From: Toxotes chatareus
Taxonomy: Eukaryota > Chordata > Actinopteri > Toxotidae
Assembly (NCBI GenBank): GCA_016801885.1
Contig: CM028903.1
Location: 1 to 64,000, forward strand
Direction of reading: 5' to 3'
DNA length: 64,000 nt
The translations under genes were made by a program, and so were the position numbers. A model generated the notes under the pieces. That model had not been told where the DNA came from, made no database searches, and saw nothing but the letters and a program-made list of their open reading frames with translations. This document shows positions 23,901-36,120 of the stretch, in pieces; the stretch's first letter is position 1, and every line of letters begins with the position of its first letter.

Positions 23901-24895
23901 CACCTGTGTGAGATGCCAACCTGAATTCTGGTCAAATGAGAGAAGAGATGCTTGTGTAAAGAAGGAGGCAGAGTTTCTATCATATGAAGAAATTATGGGA
24001 GCACTGCTCACTGCAGCGTCACTGTTTGGAACATGCATGACTGTAGCTGTTTCATTCATTTTTTTTCGCAGACACAGGAAAACTCCTATTGTCAGGGGCC
24101 AACAACTCTGAGCTGAGCTTCCTGCTGCTCTTCTCCTTGACTCTGTGTTTCCTGTGCTCTCTGACCTTCATCGGCCGGCCCTCTGAGTGGTCCTGCATGC
24201 TGAGACACACAGCATTCGGCATCACCTTTGTCCTGTGTATCTCTTGTGTTCTGGGGAAAACTATAGTGGTGTTAATGGCCTTCAGGGCCACACTTCCAGG
24301 CAGTAATGTGATGAAATGGTTTGGACCTGCACAGCAGAGACTCAGTGTTCTGGCTTTCACTCTCATACAGGTTGTTATATGTATCATGTGGTTAACAATT
24401 TCTCCTCCTTTTCCACTGAAGAATTTTAAGGACTTCAAGGACAAAATCATCTTAGAGTGCGCTCTGGGCTCAGCTCTGGGCTTTTGGGCTGTACTTGGGT
24501 ATATAGGAGTTCTGGCCATGTTATGTTTTGTTCTTGCTTTTCTGGCTCGGAAACTGCCTGATAACTTTAATGAAGCCAAATTTATCACCTTCAGCATGTT
24601 GATATTCTGTGCAGTGTGGCTCACTTTCATTCCAGCATATGTCAGCTCTCCTGGGAAGTTCAGTGTTGCTGTGGAAATATTTGCTATCCTGGCCTCCAGC
24701 TTTGGACTGCTCATTTGTATTTTTATTCCAAAATGTTACATTATCTTAATGAAACCAGAGAAGAATAAAAAAGAATATGATGGGGAAGGCAGCACCAAAA
24801 TCATTCTGAGAAGTTCAAACAATATGGTGGCAAAGGAATTCAGGAGCCATCACAATATTTACACCAACGTTTTTGTTATCAGGACAGTAAAGTAG
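20930..24895 (+). CDS. G3: V2R/OlfC class C chemosensory receptor (two frameshifts)
   Basis: Exons: 20930-21162, 21383-21668, 21777-22571, 22734-22963, 23095-23218, 23894-24895. Start is [20 protein letters not shown] with a signal peptide ending about SQA-EEP. The flytrap spans exons 1-4 ([63 protein letters not shown]). Exon 5 is cysteine-rich ([21 protein letters not shown]). Exon 6 is 7TM, ending [15 protein letters not shown]. Lesions: two extra T in exon 4 at about 22786-22791, and one extra G at 24094-24097 before TM2. A 3-bp insertion near 24067 is harmless. A 2-bp loss at about 24766 replaces the usual tail ending PKSF with a longer one, ending at 24895. Exons 1-5 with their introns are nearly identical to G4, 4.82 kb downstream. 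Likely a real gene with run-length errors, or a very young pseudogene. Confidence 0.85.
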
Positions 24896-25614
24896 ATATC
24901 TATATTCATTTTACTGAAGACTTGTATTTAAATACTTTAGTAATTTCTACTGTTTTCATTTCATTTTGTGACACTTAATTCAGCAATACATAGCAGATGC
25001 CAGCTGTTATCAATGCAATCTGTAATTCAATGTAAGTATGCACCAGCCTAATCAAGATCTCTGGTTTCAACATTTATCACAGTTTAAAATATAATATTTC
25101 AGTTTATGTGGTGATCTCTTACTGGTTTTCAACAAGGTTATCATCAGTTTATACAATATAATATTTCAGTTTATGTGGTTTTATCTACTGAACACATTTC
25201 AGTTCAACAAGGTTCAGAACAATCAAGTATTTGCTATTGGAGCAGGGATACAACCTATTTATTACTGGAAGCAGTCAGGACATCTAATGAAAATACATGG
25301 TACAGAGCCAGGATTATGTAATCTGAAGATTCACATTTCAGAATGGTTAATTCAAGAAGTGCAAAATGCTTTAGCAAGCCATTTAGTTTTTCTTACATAT
25401 ATATATCATCCCATTATATTTCATTGTTTAAATTGAAAATATCTCTCTGTATTTGAATCATAATCAGCTCTGATATTCAATATATAATACAGCTGATGGC
25501 AAAACTTAGTACGCAGAGCTCTGGGTGAAACAGCATTCTCATTAGTAATAATCTGAAGATTCTGGAACAATTTTTTTCTGTTTGTGCACCTGTGCTTCTT
25601 GCCCCAACTTGCAG
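24896..25614. other. Spacer G3-G4
   Basis: No intact gene. A short piece near 25199-25225 (TTCAACAAGGTTCAGAACAA) aligns with the exon 1 relics at 40988 and 50258. An AATATAATATTTCAGTTTATGTGG phrase is repeated at about 25091 and 25161. The G3-type promoter sequence begins at about 25577. Confidence 0.5.
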
Positions 25615-25679
25615 GTCCACAGAGATGAAACATCACTGTTCAGTTATTATTTTTTAACCTGATCAAAAATGTATAAATA
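25615..25679 (+). promoter_or_regulatory. Promoter box and TATA of G4
   Basis: Same GTCCACAGAGATGAAACATC box at 25615 and TATAAATA at 25672-25679. Box to ATG is 135 bp, as in G3. Confidence 0.65.
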
Positions 25680-25749
25680 CCAGTGTAAGCTTCTGATTCA
25701 CATTAAGTCACATGTGATGCCACCCAGTGGGTTAGTCCTCTCAGACAGA

Positions 25750-28700
25750 ATGACGTCCACACAGAGTTGGCCAGAGCAAGGTTGGGCACTGTTACAGTTG
25801 TTGTTAGTGGCGTCTTTCTCTCAGGCTGAGGAGCCGGTGTGCAGGCTGAGAGGGGATCCTGAGAGTCCTCAGCTGTCTAAGGACGGGGACATTATGCTGG
25901 GGGGAATCTTCTCTTTCCACAGCAGCTGGAAGGAAAGAAGAGATACCTACATGCACAAACCACTGCCACTGGAATGTATCAGGTAAATTATACTGTAGGA
26001 ATATTTGTTTACAAATATGAAGAGGGGTAGTGGATAGAGATAGAAAACAAGAAAAAATTGATAAAAATAAGTACTGAAATGAGGAATATTCTCTGTTGTG
26101 TGAATTAATACCATCAAATGCTTCCATTTATTGTGCTATTGTTTCTGTTTCATTTGGTGTGACTAGTAAAATTTAACTGTATACTTTAAGTCTGAATTTC
26201 AGAGAGTTCCAGTTTGCCCAGGCTATGGTTTTTGCCATCGAGGAGATTAACAACAGCACAGACTTGCTGCCTGGCATCTCTCTGGGATATAAAATGTATG
26301 ATACTTGTGGATCCACTGCCAGAAGTGTGAGAGTTGTACTGGCTTTGGCTAACGGTTATGAAATTTTATCTGCTCCATCTGAGGCACCATGTACTAGACC
26401 TGCACAGGTGCAGGCCATTATGGGAGAAAGTTCTTCTTCTCCTAGTATGGCTATGTCTACTGTTATTGGACCTTTTAAGATCCCACTGGTGGGTAGGTTT
26501 GGTAAATATATTTGTGAAAAAGACTTATTCTGTAATTCCACATATATTTCTATGTTTAATATTTATCTTAGGATGTCATTTCTTTTCTCTTTTAGATCAG
26601 TCACTTTGCCACCTGTGCTTGTCTCAGTGACAAAACCAAGTACCCATCCTTCCTCAGAACAATAACCAGTGACTACTACCAGAGCAGAGCTCTGGCCCAG
26701 CTGGTCAAGCACTTTGGTTGGACTTGGATTGGAGCTATCAGAACCAATGATGATTATGGTAATAATGGGATGGCTACATTCATAGAAACTGCACAGCAGC
26801 TGGGAATCTGTCTGGAGTACTCTGTGTCTTTCTTTAGAACAGATCCACCAGACAAAACACAAAAAATGATTGAGATTATGAAGGCTTCCACCTCCAAGGT
26901 GATTGTCGCTTTTCTCTCCCTCATGGATATGGATGTGCTAATACACAGTTTTCCCACCACAATTTGACTGGATACCAGTGGGTAGGCAGTGAGGGCTGGA
27001 TCTTTGATGCCCAAACTGCAGAACTGGATAAGCATCATATTCTGGATGGTGCCATAGGCCTGTCCATCCCCAAAACACATGTCAGTGGCATGAGAGAGTT
27101 CATACTGGATGTGAAGCCACTCAATTCATCTAGTAATGAAATGTTTACTGAATTCTGGGAGACGTTATTTAACTGTAAGTTCAAGCAGTCAGAGTCATCA
27201 GCAGAGAATCAGAGAGAATGTACTGGACATGAAGATTTGACTGGAGTTCATAACAGCTTCACTGATATGTCCCTCATGCCTATATTTAACAATGTTTACA
27301 AAGCAGTGTATGCTGTGGCTCATGCACTTCATAGTATTCTGGGCTGTAATGAAACATGTAACAACAAAGTGCAGCTAGATCCATTCACGGTGAGTTCAAC
27401 ACTAAATACTAACATTGTCATTTTCACATGAGGTCACAAGAAAAATGGTTCCAGTGTTTTTAAAAGTGTTCCCTCTGTCTGTGATGCTGCTGAGTGATCA
27501 GATCTACAGGATGTTTGTCACAATTAACCAAATCATTAACTGTCTTCTTAGATTTTACAGCACATAAAAAAGATTCACTTCAAAACAGAGGATGGAGATG
27601 AAGTTTTCTTTAATGAGGACGGAGACCCAGCAGCAAAGTATGAAATTATAAACTGGCAGCCAAGAGAAAATGACATTGTGGACTTTGTCACAGTTGGTCT
27701 CTATGATGCATCTTTACCTGCAGAAAAGCAGCTGAATCTGCACAATAAGACTTTAATTTGGGCAAAGAACTCAACACAGGTACGTTACAAAATATAATAC
27801 ATTATAATTGTAATGTTTGGTTTGAATGGAATGGTTTTAATGTTGCAAAGACATCACCTATTGAAAATTAAAGCTTGTACACTTTGCTGATAGTAGCTTT
27901 GTTCATGCAGGTGCCTGTGTCAGTCTGCAGTGAGAAATGTCCCCCAGGAACTCGTAAGGTTCTCCAGAAAGGAAAGCCTGTCTGCTGCTATGACTGTATA
28001 AGATGTGCAGAGGGAGAAATAAGCAACATTACAGGTCTGGTAATATTTGATGTGGGATTTTTTATGCTTATTATACCAAAATAAAGTTTTGTATCATTCA
28101 TTGAATTTTATCATTTAATTAGGACAGAAAGGTCAGATTTGCTTGGATACAAAAATAAAGTCACACAGAAATTATACTTTATTTTGAATACACAACATGC
28201 TACAATAAAATCAGAACAAAGTCATGGTGCCTTGGAAAAAAGAATTAATATCGTGTATGACTCCTGTGAGCTTGAGGACTGCATCCATACTTCTAAGCAA
28301 TGACTCAAATAACTTATTGATGAAGTCATGTGGAATGGCAAAGAGTTAAATCTTGCAGGACTCCCCAGAGTTTATCAAGATTCTTTGCTTTCATCTTCCA
28401 AGCCTCTCCTCCTTCAGCTTACCCTAGATACACTCAATAACAAGCTCTATGTGTCTGGTGACTGGGCTGGCTTAGATCCTGGAGCACCTTGACCTTCTTC
28501 ACTTTCAGGAACTTCGATGTGGAGGCTTAAGTATGCGAAGGAGCACCATCCTGCTGAAGAATTTGCCTTCTCTTTGATTTGGTATTTCTTGATGCTTCAG
28601 GTTGTTGATGTTGCCATCCACTCTGCAGATCTCTTGACACACCTTTACTGGATGTTACCCTTTAAACCATCATTTTTCCTCTACCAAACTTTGACTGTTT

Positions 28701-30687
28701 TCTGGGTGAATCTTGGGTCCATGCAGGTTCCCAACAGGTCTTCTACCCAGTATTTCTGGCAGCTAGTTGGTGTGCAGTTCAATAGATGATTCATCAGAAA
28801 AAAATCAACCCACTTTTCCACTGTCCATCCTTTTCACCTGGCTGTGGGCCTTGGCAAATGCAACACAATTTTTTTGTTGTCTTCTGTTTAATGTTGGTCA
28901 GTGAGCAATTAATTTGGCTGCTGGAGACCACTGCATGAGAGAGATCTTAACAAGCTGTTCTTGTAGATAAAGGGTTTCTTGAAGAGAGGGTTGCTGGCCT
29001 GGACACCAACGTAGGCAACAAACAGTCCTCTTAGAGCAGTTGTCTTATGGGGTCTACCTGAAGCTCAGAGCTACTCATGAAAGTCCACCAGTTTCCTCAA
29101 ATCTTTTCTCATCCTCTCCACTTGACGCTTGGATACATTAAGATGTCCTGCCACTCAGCAGCAGGCTTGGTCTTCAGGCTCTTAATGATCAGAACTTTGA
29201 TCTGTGGTTGAATCTTTAGCGCGGTTGTCAGAAGTCAGGTTGCACTTCACATGAAGCCTGGGTGTGCTAGGGCTTCTTCTTTACTTTTACACCGGGAAAT
29301 GTGTTGAATACAGTATTTGTCCCAGGTGAAGCTCTCAGTCTGTGATTAGTTGAATCACTTAAAGACACAAAAATTTTTTGCCCCGCAAAAACAGATGTTA
29401 TAGGCTTTACCAGGTCAGAATATCGTGGACTAACCGGCGGCTATCATTTTGCACCCAGTTATTAATGTGAAAAACCTGATTTCAAAAATGAACCATTTAC
29501 TGTAACAATTGATAGAAATAAAGCGGTATGCCATTTAAATTTCTAATATCCCTTATCACGACAAGACTTCTGTCAATGACTGTAATTCCCAAAGCAGTTC
29601 CGTATGTGAATTTCCAATAAATGTGTAGTATCACAATCTGTGGATGATTTCGTTTCTTGTTTTTTATATATATATATATGATATGCATGGAGTTAATGCA
29701 AAAAAAAAAATAGAAGAAAAAGAAAGAAATAACACCACTTTACTGTTACGTTCCAGACTCTGTCACCTGTGTGAGATGCCAACCTGAATTCTGGTCAAAT
29801 GAGAGAAGAGATAGCATGTGTAAAGAAGGAGGCAGAGTTTCTATCATATATGAAGAAATTATGGGAGCACTGCTCACTGCAGCGCCACTGTTTGGAATAT
29901 GCATGACTGCAGTTGTTGCATTCATTTTTTTCAGACACAGGAAAACTCCTATTGTCAGGGCCAACAACTCTGAGCTGAGCTTCCTGCTGCTCTTTCTCCT
30001 TGACTCTGTGTTTCCTGTGCTCTCTGACCTTCATCAGCCGGCCCTCTGGGTGGTCCTGCATGCTGAGACACACAGCATTTGGCATCATCTTTGTCCTGTG
30101 TATCTCTTGTGTTCTGGGGGAAAACTATAGCAGTGGTGTTAATTGGCCTTCAGGGCCACACTTCCAGGCAGTAATGTGATGAAAATGGTTTGGACCTGCA
30201 CAGCAGAGACTCAGTGTTCAGCTTTCACTCTCAACACAGGTTGTTATATGTATCATGTGGTTAATAATTTCTCCTCCTTTTCCATTGCAGAGAATTTTAA
30301 GGACTTCAAGGACAAATCATCTTAGAGTGCGCTCTGGGCTCAAAGCTCTACTGGGCTTTTTGGGCTGTACTTGGTATATAGGAGTTCTGGCCATGTTATG
30401 TTTTGTTCTTGCTTTTCTGGCTAGGAAACTGCCTGATAACTTTAATGAAGCCAAATTTATCACCTTCAGCATGTTGATATTCTGTGCAGTGTGTGGCTCA
30501 CTTTCATTCCAGCATATATCAGCTCTCCTGGGAAGTTCAGTGTTGCTGTGGAAATATTTGCTATCCTGGCCTCCAGCTTTGGACTGCTCATTTGTATTTT
30601 TATTCCAAAAATGTTACATTATCTTAATGAAACCAGAGAAGAATACAAAAAAGAATATGATGGGAAGGCAGCACCAAAATCATTCTG
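25750..30687 (+). pseudogene. G4: V2R/OlfC gene with Tc1 in intron 5 and a corrupted exon 6
   Basis: Exons: 25750-25982, 26203-26488, 26596-27389, 27552-27779, 28035-minus-1 ending exon 5 (27911-28034), 29757-30687. Exons 1, 2, 4 and 5 are intact. Exon 3 lacks one A at about 26945 (ACACAGTTTTCC against ACACAAGTTTTCC), which shifts frame before YQWVGSEGW. Exon 6 holds more than ten small insertions and changes (for example AGATAGCATGTG for AGATGCTTGTG, and extra bases around GKTIVV and LKNFKDFKD), yet every part of the 7TM is present to PKSF. Exons 1-5 with introns almost duplicate G3. The exon 6 lesions lie in a patch that is insertion-rich across intron, transposon and flank alike, so raw long-read error is a serious alternative to true decay. 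Confidence 0.78.
28062..29582 (-). mobile_element. Tc1-like transposon, copy 1 (left end missing), in intron 5 of G4
   Basis: Homologous along its length to the complete element at 44684-46274. It starts abruptly at TTATGCTTATTATACC, equivalent to about position 120 of the complete copy, so the outer left terminal repeat is lost. The right end GACAAGACTTCTGTCAATGA-CTG is present next to TA at 29583-29584. The minus-strand transposase is frame-broken throughout by indels. The flank to its right matches the flank of the other copy base for base over a long stretch, so both come from one insertion. Confidence 0.85.
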
Positions 30688-31916
30688 AAAAATTGTTAGC
30701 ATTACTGTGTAAATGGCAGGTAGTTTTCTGTTGCTGGCTGATGTTAAGCTCAACATGAAGTTTCAAAAGAGCTGTCCCATCCTTCCTCCAAAGCATGTCA
30801 CGGAGATGTTGGTGAACCAGCTAATGGGATGTCTCCAATTTCTGCAGATGACTTTCATTGTGTACATATAAGATGGGGATCTTGGGTATATTTGCTTAAT
30901 CGATGTTCTTGCTGTTCATGAGTGGGACTAATGGCTCATGATATGTTTGAACAGTGAAGATTTCAATCCCTTACAAATGTCTGTGGGAACTTTCAAAAGC
31001 GCAGATCACTGCTACACACTCTTCTCAGTTTGCACATATGTTGTCTCTGGTTTCTATAATATTAAATGTTATAGAATTTTCTCTGACAAAGTTGGACTGA
31101 GTATTAGATTCTTGAAGACATTTGACCTCTCATCAGAGCTTTCAGTTCTGACTGACTGGAGAGACCCAGGTATTTAGTCTTGTATCGCTAACCAGGCCAA
31201 TGATGCTTGTGGTCAGTGTTCCCTGGGTGTGTTCTGATGACTGTTGTCAGAGTCGTTAAACTCACCCTGGAGTCAGGAGTGAATGGCGTTGGAGGTGGTG
31301 ATGGTGGGTCCTGGCAGCATTACCCAGGGCAAAGTGTGGACAGGTGCTTAGTCTCCTGAAAGGATAACATTGTAGGTGGGACATCAGTGGTACCCTGAGG
31401 CCCTCCTCTTGTATGGAAGGACGGGTTTCTCTACTTTGGCGCTGATGGCCTTGAAGGCGTTGGCATCTTCAAGATGTTGTTGGTCTTTACCCTCTCATCC
31501 AAGACTCTTTTGAAGAATCTAGTACCAGTTTAGATTCCCTATATTCAAACTTTCTCAGAGAACCATGGCTTGGATGACTCTTCACAGTTACAGATTTTTT
31601 TATGTGGTCCAAAGTAACATCTGAGGAGTGCACTATCTGTACATTTAAAACATTCCAAAAGCTGCCTCTTAATGGATATTATAATGTAAGTAACATACAA
31701 TAACCATCCCACATTATTTTCCAGTGTTTGAATGGAAAATATAAATGCAAAGTATACACTGGATCTTCATGATGTAAAATATATTATTATTCAAAAGTAA
31801 ATATGTAAAACCAGTTGAATCTTACTGTCTGAAAACACATAAACTAAGAAAAACAAAACAAACAAAACAAAAGGTTTGCAGTAATCTCCTGTCTCTTGTC
31901 TGAATCTCTGGTAATA
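30688..31916. other. Spacer G4-G5, duplicate of 47369-48578
   Basis: No gene. It aligns over most of its length with the spacer behind G7 (shared phrases AATGGCAGGTAGTTTTCTG, GAGTGGGACTAATGG and TGAAGACATTTGACCTCTC), but carries many extra single bases. The GAGTGGGACTAATGG block also occurs in other gene spacers (near 41370 altered, 54040, 60090). No function was recognised. Confidence 0.6.
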
Positions 31917-31980
31917 GTCCACAGAGATGAAACATCACTGTTCTGTTATAGCTTCTTATGCTTAATAAAATGTATAAATA
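31917..31980 (+). promoter_or_regulatory. Promoter box and TATA of G5
   Basis: GTCCACAGAGATGAAACATC at 31917 and TATAAATA at 31973-31980, kept even though the gene behind it is broken. Confidence 0.55.
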
Positions 31981-32054
31981 TCAGCACAAACTACAATTAC
32001 AACAAGGCACATGTGAGTGCCACCCAGTGGAGTTAAAGATCCTTCTGGAACAGA

Positions 32055-34302
32055 CTGACTCCACACAGAGCTGGCCTGAGCGAGGTTGGGCACTGTTACA
32101 GTTGTTGTTGAAGTGGCGTCTTTCTTTCAGGCTGAGGAGCGGTGTGCAGGCTGGAGAGGGGATCCTTGAGAGTCCTCAGCTGTCTAAGGACCAGGGACAT
32201 TATGCTGGGGGAATCTCCTCTCTTTCCACACCAGCTGGAAGGAAAGAAGGAGATACTCATATGCACAAACCACTGCCACTGGAATGTATCAGAGTAGAAT
32301 TATACCGCAGAAATATTAGGATTTAAAATATTAAGAGGAAGTGGGTAGAGATAGAAAACAAGGTACAAGAAAACACGGTTTTCAAAATAGAATACCAAAT
32401 TGAGAACATTCTCAAGTTGTGTGCATTATTAGCATAAATTTCTTTTATTTACACTGTGCTGTTATTTCCATTTCAACTTGTGTGTGGATATGTGGCCAAA
32501 TCTTTACAATCAGTTTGCATTAAGTTTGGATTTCAGAGAGTTCCAGACTGCTTGGGGCTATGTAAACTGGCAGCCAAGAGAAAATGACATTGTGGACTTT
32601 GTCATAGTTGGTCTCTATGATGCATCTTTACCTGCAGAAAAGCAGCTGAATCTGCACAATAAGACTTTAATTTGGGCAAAGAACTCCAACACAGGTACGT
32701 TACCAAGTGTAATTAGTAATAGTAGTAAAATTATTACTGTATGATGATGTTTGGTTTCAATATATTAAAATTCAAGTGTTGCAAAGACACCACCTATTGA
32801 AAATGAATACACATACACTTTGCTGATAGTAATTTTTTCCATGCAGGTGCCTGTGTCAGTCTGCAGTGAAAATGTCCCCAGGAACTCGTAAGGTTCTCCA
32901 GAAAGGAAAGCCTGTCTGCTGCTATGACTGTATAAGATGTGCAGAGGAGAAATAAGCAACATTACAGGTCTTTTAATGTTTAATGAAGGGATTTTCACTT
33001 CATTGTGCTGCAAAACAAAATTGCCATGATCACAGGTCATTTTGGGAATGGTTCATTGTTATTTTATATTTTTCCAAAGCAGGGCAGATGACCGTGGGGA
33101 ATATGCAATTACTTTCTAGTATTTTTCAATACAGACAAGAAATAGAATGTAAAAAATGTACATTGGAAAAATGTAGAAAATACAGTATTATTTAAAAATA
33201 ATGTATCTATAAAATAAACATATATTGCATGATCATATTATGGAGCTGTAATCCACTTATCCATCTATTTTGTGATGACCGTGTAGGGTCTAACTGACGT
33301 GCATGGAGTTCATGCAGATACAGAAACAAAGCAAAGAAAGAAATCTACTTAACAAGCCTAACATCTGCTTTAATTTTTACGTTTCAGATTCTGTCACCTG
33401 TGTGAGATGCCAACCTGAATTCTGGTCAAATGAGAGAAGAGATGCTTGTGTAAAGAAGGAGGCAGAGTTTTTGTCATATGAAGAAATTATGGGAGCATTG
33501 CTCATTACAGCATCTCTATTTGGAACATGCATGACTGCAGTTGTTGCATTCATATTTTTTCAGATACAGGAAAACTCCTATTGTCAGGGCCAACAACTCT
33601 AAGCTGAGCTTCCTGCTGCTCTTCTCCTTGACTCTGTGTTTCCTGTGCTCTCTGACCTTCATCGGCCGGCCCTCTGAGTGGTCCTGCATGCTGAGACACA
33701 CAGCATTCGGCATCATCTTTGTCCTGTGTATCTCTTGTGTTCTGGGGAAAACTATAGTGGTGTTAATGGCCTTCAGGGCCACACTTCCAGGCAGTAATGT
33801 GATGAAATGGTTTGGACCTGCACAGCAGAGACTCAGTGTTCTGGCTTTCACTCTCATACAGGTTGTTATATGTATCATGTGGTTAACGATTTCTCCTCCT
33901 TTTCCATTGAAGAATTTTAAGGACTTCAAGGACAAAATCATCTTAGAGTGCGCTCTGGGCTCAGCTCTGGGCTTTTGGGCTGTACTTGGGTATATAGGAG
34001 TTCTGGCCATGTTATGTTTTGTTCTTGCTTTTCTGGCTCGGAAACTGCCTGATAACTTTAACGAAGCCAAATTTATCACCTTCAGCATGTTGATATTCTG
34101 TGCAGTGTGGATCACTTTCATTCCAGCATATGTCAGCTCTCCTGGGAAGTTCAGTGTTGCTGTGGAAATATTTGCTATCCTGGCCTCCAGCTTTGGACTG
34201 CTCATTTGTATTTTTATTCCAAAATGTTACATTATCTTAATGAAACCAGAGAAGAATACAAAAAAGAATATGATGGGGAAGGCAGCACCAAAATCATTCT
34301 GA
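32055..34302 (+). pseudogene. G5: V2R/OlfC pseudogene with exon 2-exon 4 fusion
   Basis: The exon 1 remnant (32055 to about 32290) has lost the ATG (now CTG) and holds several indels, though [19 protein letters not shown] is readable. Exon 2 starts normally at 32537 (REFQTAWGYV) but within about 25 bp switches to the middle of exon 4 ([12 protein letters not shown]), ending at 32694. The rest of exon 2, intron 2, all of exon 3, intron 3 and the start of exon 4 are deleted. Exon 5 (32847-32967) lacks three bases, each in a run. Exon 6 (33388-34302) is complete apart from one extra base near 33552 before [13 protein letters not shown], and ends PKSF. Loss of the ligand-binding core makes this non-functional if the assembly is right. 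Confidence 0.82.
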
Positions 34303-34616
34303 GAAGTTCAAACAATATGGTGGCAAAGGAATTCAGGAGCCATCACAATATTTACACAAAGGTTTTTGTTAACAACATAGTCAGATAGATACCTATATTC
34401 ATTTTATTTAAGTCTTGTGATATTATAATTCTTTTATATTTTTCCAGTGTGTATTGTTAAATTTTGACATAGCATATGGAGGTGACAGCATTTAATACAG
34501 TGTAATACACAATCACATCAACCTATTAAGTAAAGAACAAGTAAATGCACCAGCCTCATACATGATTTGTTTCTGATTTCACAACATTTATTACATTTTG
34601 TAAAATGTAATCAAAC

Positions 34617-34622
34617 AATAAA
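34617..34622 (+). terminator. Poly(A) signal behind G5
   Basis: AATAAA about 315 bp after the stop, in the same conserved context as behind G2. Confidence 0.6.
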
Positions 34623-34679
34623 GTCAATGTTTTCACAGACAAACACATGTTTCAATTTCCTCGTTTGGTTTCGGTTCTT

Positions 34680-36120
34680 CTCCCTCCTTGAACCGCCACC
34701 TGATCGTGGTGGAGGGTTTTGAGTACCCGACTGATCCTAGGAGCTATGTTGTCGGGGCTAAATTCCCTGTTAGGGTCTCCCAAGGCAAACAGGTGCTGGG
34801 GACGGGTCAGACTAAGAGCGGTTCAGAAGCCTCCTATGAATAGAAATGCAACAAGGCCAGTTACATCACCCGGTATGGCACAGTCGGGGCCCCACCCTGC
34901 AGCCAGGCCTGGGGTTGGGGCACGCATGCGCGCCTGGTGGCTGGACCTCTCCCTACTGGGCCCAGTCGGGCAGAGCCTGAAGGAGTGACATGGGGCCGTC
35001 CTCCCACGGTTCCACCACCCGCGCCCAATAGTCCGAACCTCAGATTCAGGAGGAACAATGTGGTTTTCGTCCTGGTTGTGGAACACTGGACCAACTCTAT
35101 AGGGTGCAAAAGGGTTCATGGGAGTTCGCCCAACCAGTCCACATGTTTTTCCGACCTGGAGAAGGCGTCCGACCATGTCCCTCATGGCATCCTGTGGGAG
35201 GTGCTCTAGGAGTAAGGGGTCCAGGGCCCTTTGCTAAGGGCTGTTTGATCTCTGTATGACCGGAGCAGGAGCTTGGTTTGCATTGCCAGCAGTAAGTCAG
35301 ACCTGTTTCCAGTGCATGCTGGACTCCGGCAGGGCTGCCCTTTGTCACTGGTTCTGTTCATAATTTTTATGGACAGAATTTCTTGACACAGCCAGGGGCC
35401 GGAGGGAGTCTGGTTTAGGGACCACCGGATTTCATCTCTGCTTTTTGAAGACAGTGTTGTCCTGTTGGCTCCATCAAACCAGGACCTTCAGCATGCACTG
35501 GGGCAGTTTGCAGCCGAGTGTGTAGCGGCTGAGATGAGAATCAGCACCTCAAGTCCGAGGCCATGGTTCTCAACCGGAAAAGGGTTGTTTGCCCTCTCCA
35601 GGTTGGAGGAGAGTTCCTGTGTCAAGTGGGGGAGTTCAAGTATCTTGGGGACTTGTTCGAGAGTTAGGGAAGGACGGAGCATGTAATTGACAGTAATGCG
35701 GTCAATGTACCCGTCTGTTGTGGTAAAAAAGGAGCTGAGCCAAAAGGCGAAGCTCTCGATTACTGGTCAATCTACGTTCCTACTCTCACCTATGGTGATG
35801 ACCAAAAGGACAAGATCTTGGATACAAGTGGCCGAAATGAGTTTCCTCCGCAGGGTGGCTGGGTGCTCCCTTAGAGATATTGTGAGGAGCTCTGTCATCT
35901 GGGAGGAGCTCGGAGTACAGCCGCTGCTCCTCCACATCGAGAGGTGGTTCAGGCATCTATTTTGGATGCCCCCTGGGCGCCTCCCTGGGGAGGTGTTCCG
36001 GGCATGTCCCACTGGGAGGAGGCCACGGGGAAGACCTAGGATACGCTGGAGGTACTATGTCTCTCGGCTGGCCTGGGAATGCCTCCGGATTCCCCCGGAA
36101 GAGTTTGTCCCCACATTCAC
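34680..36120 (+). mobile_element. LINE (non-LTR retrotransposon) fragment, copy 2
   Basis: Same element and same position relative to the neighbouring genes as copy 1, but better preserved. Readable pieces: SDLEKASDHVPHGILWEVL near 35150-35209 (from LEKAFDRVP), FIIFMDRIS-like, LLFEDSVVLLAPSNQDLQ near 35440-35490, MRISTS near 35535, MRSMYPSVVVKKELSQKAK from 35693, EMSFLRRVAGCSLRDIVRSS, and RRPRGRPRIRWRYYVSRLAW near 36030-36080. The catalytic FADD is replaced by FEDS, and frames shift several times. The 5' part near 34860-35000 is GC-rich non-coding or ORF1-less sequence. Clade not assigned. Confidence 0.85.
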
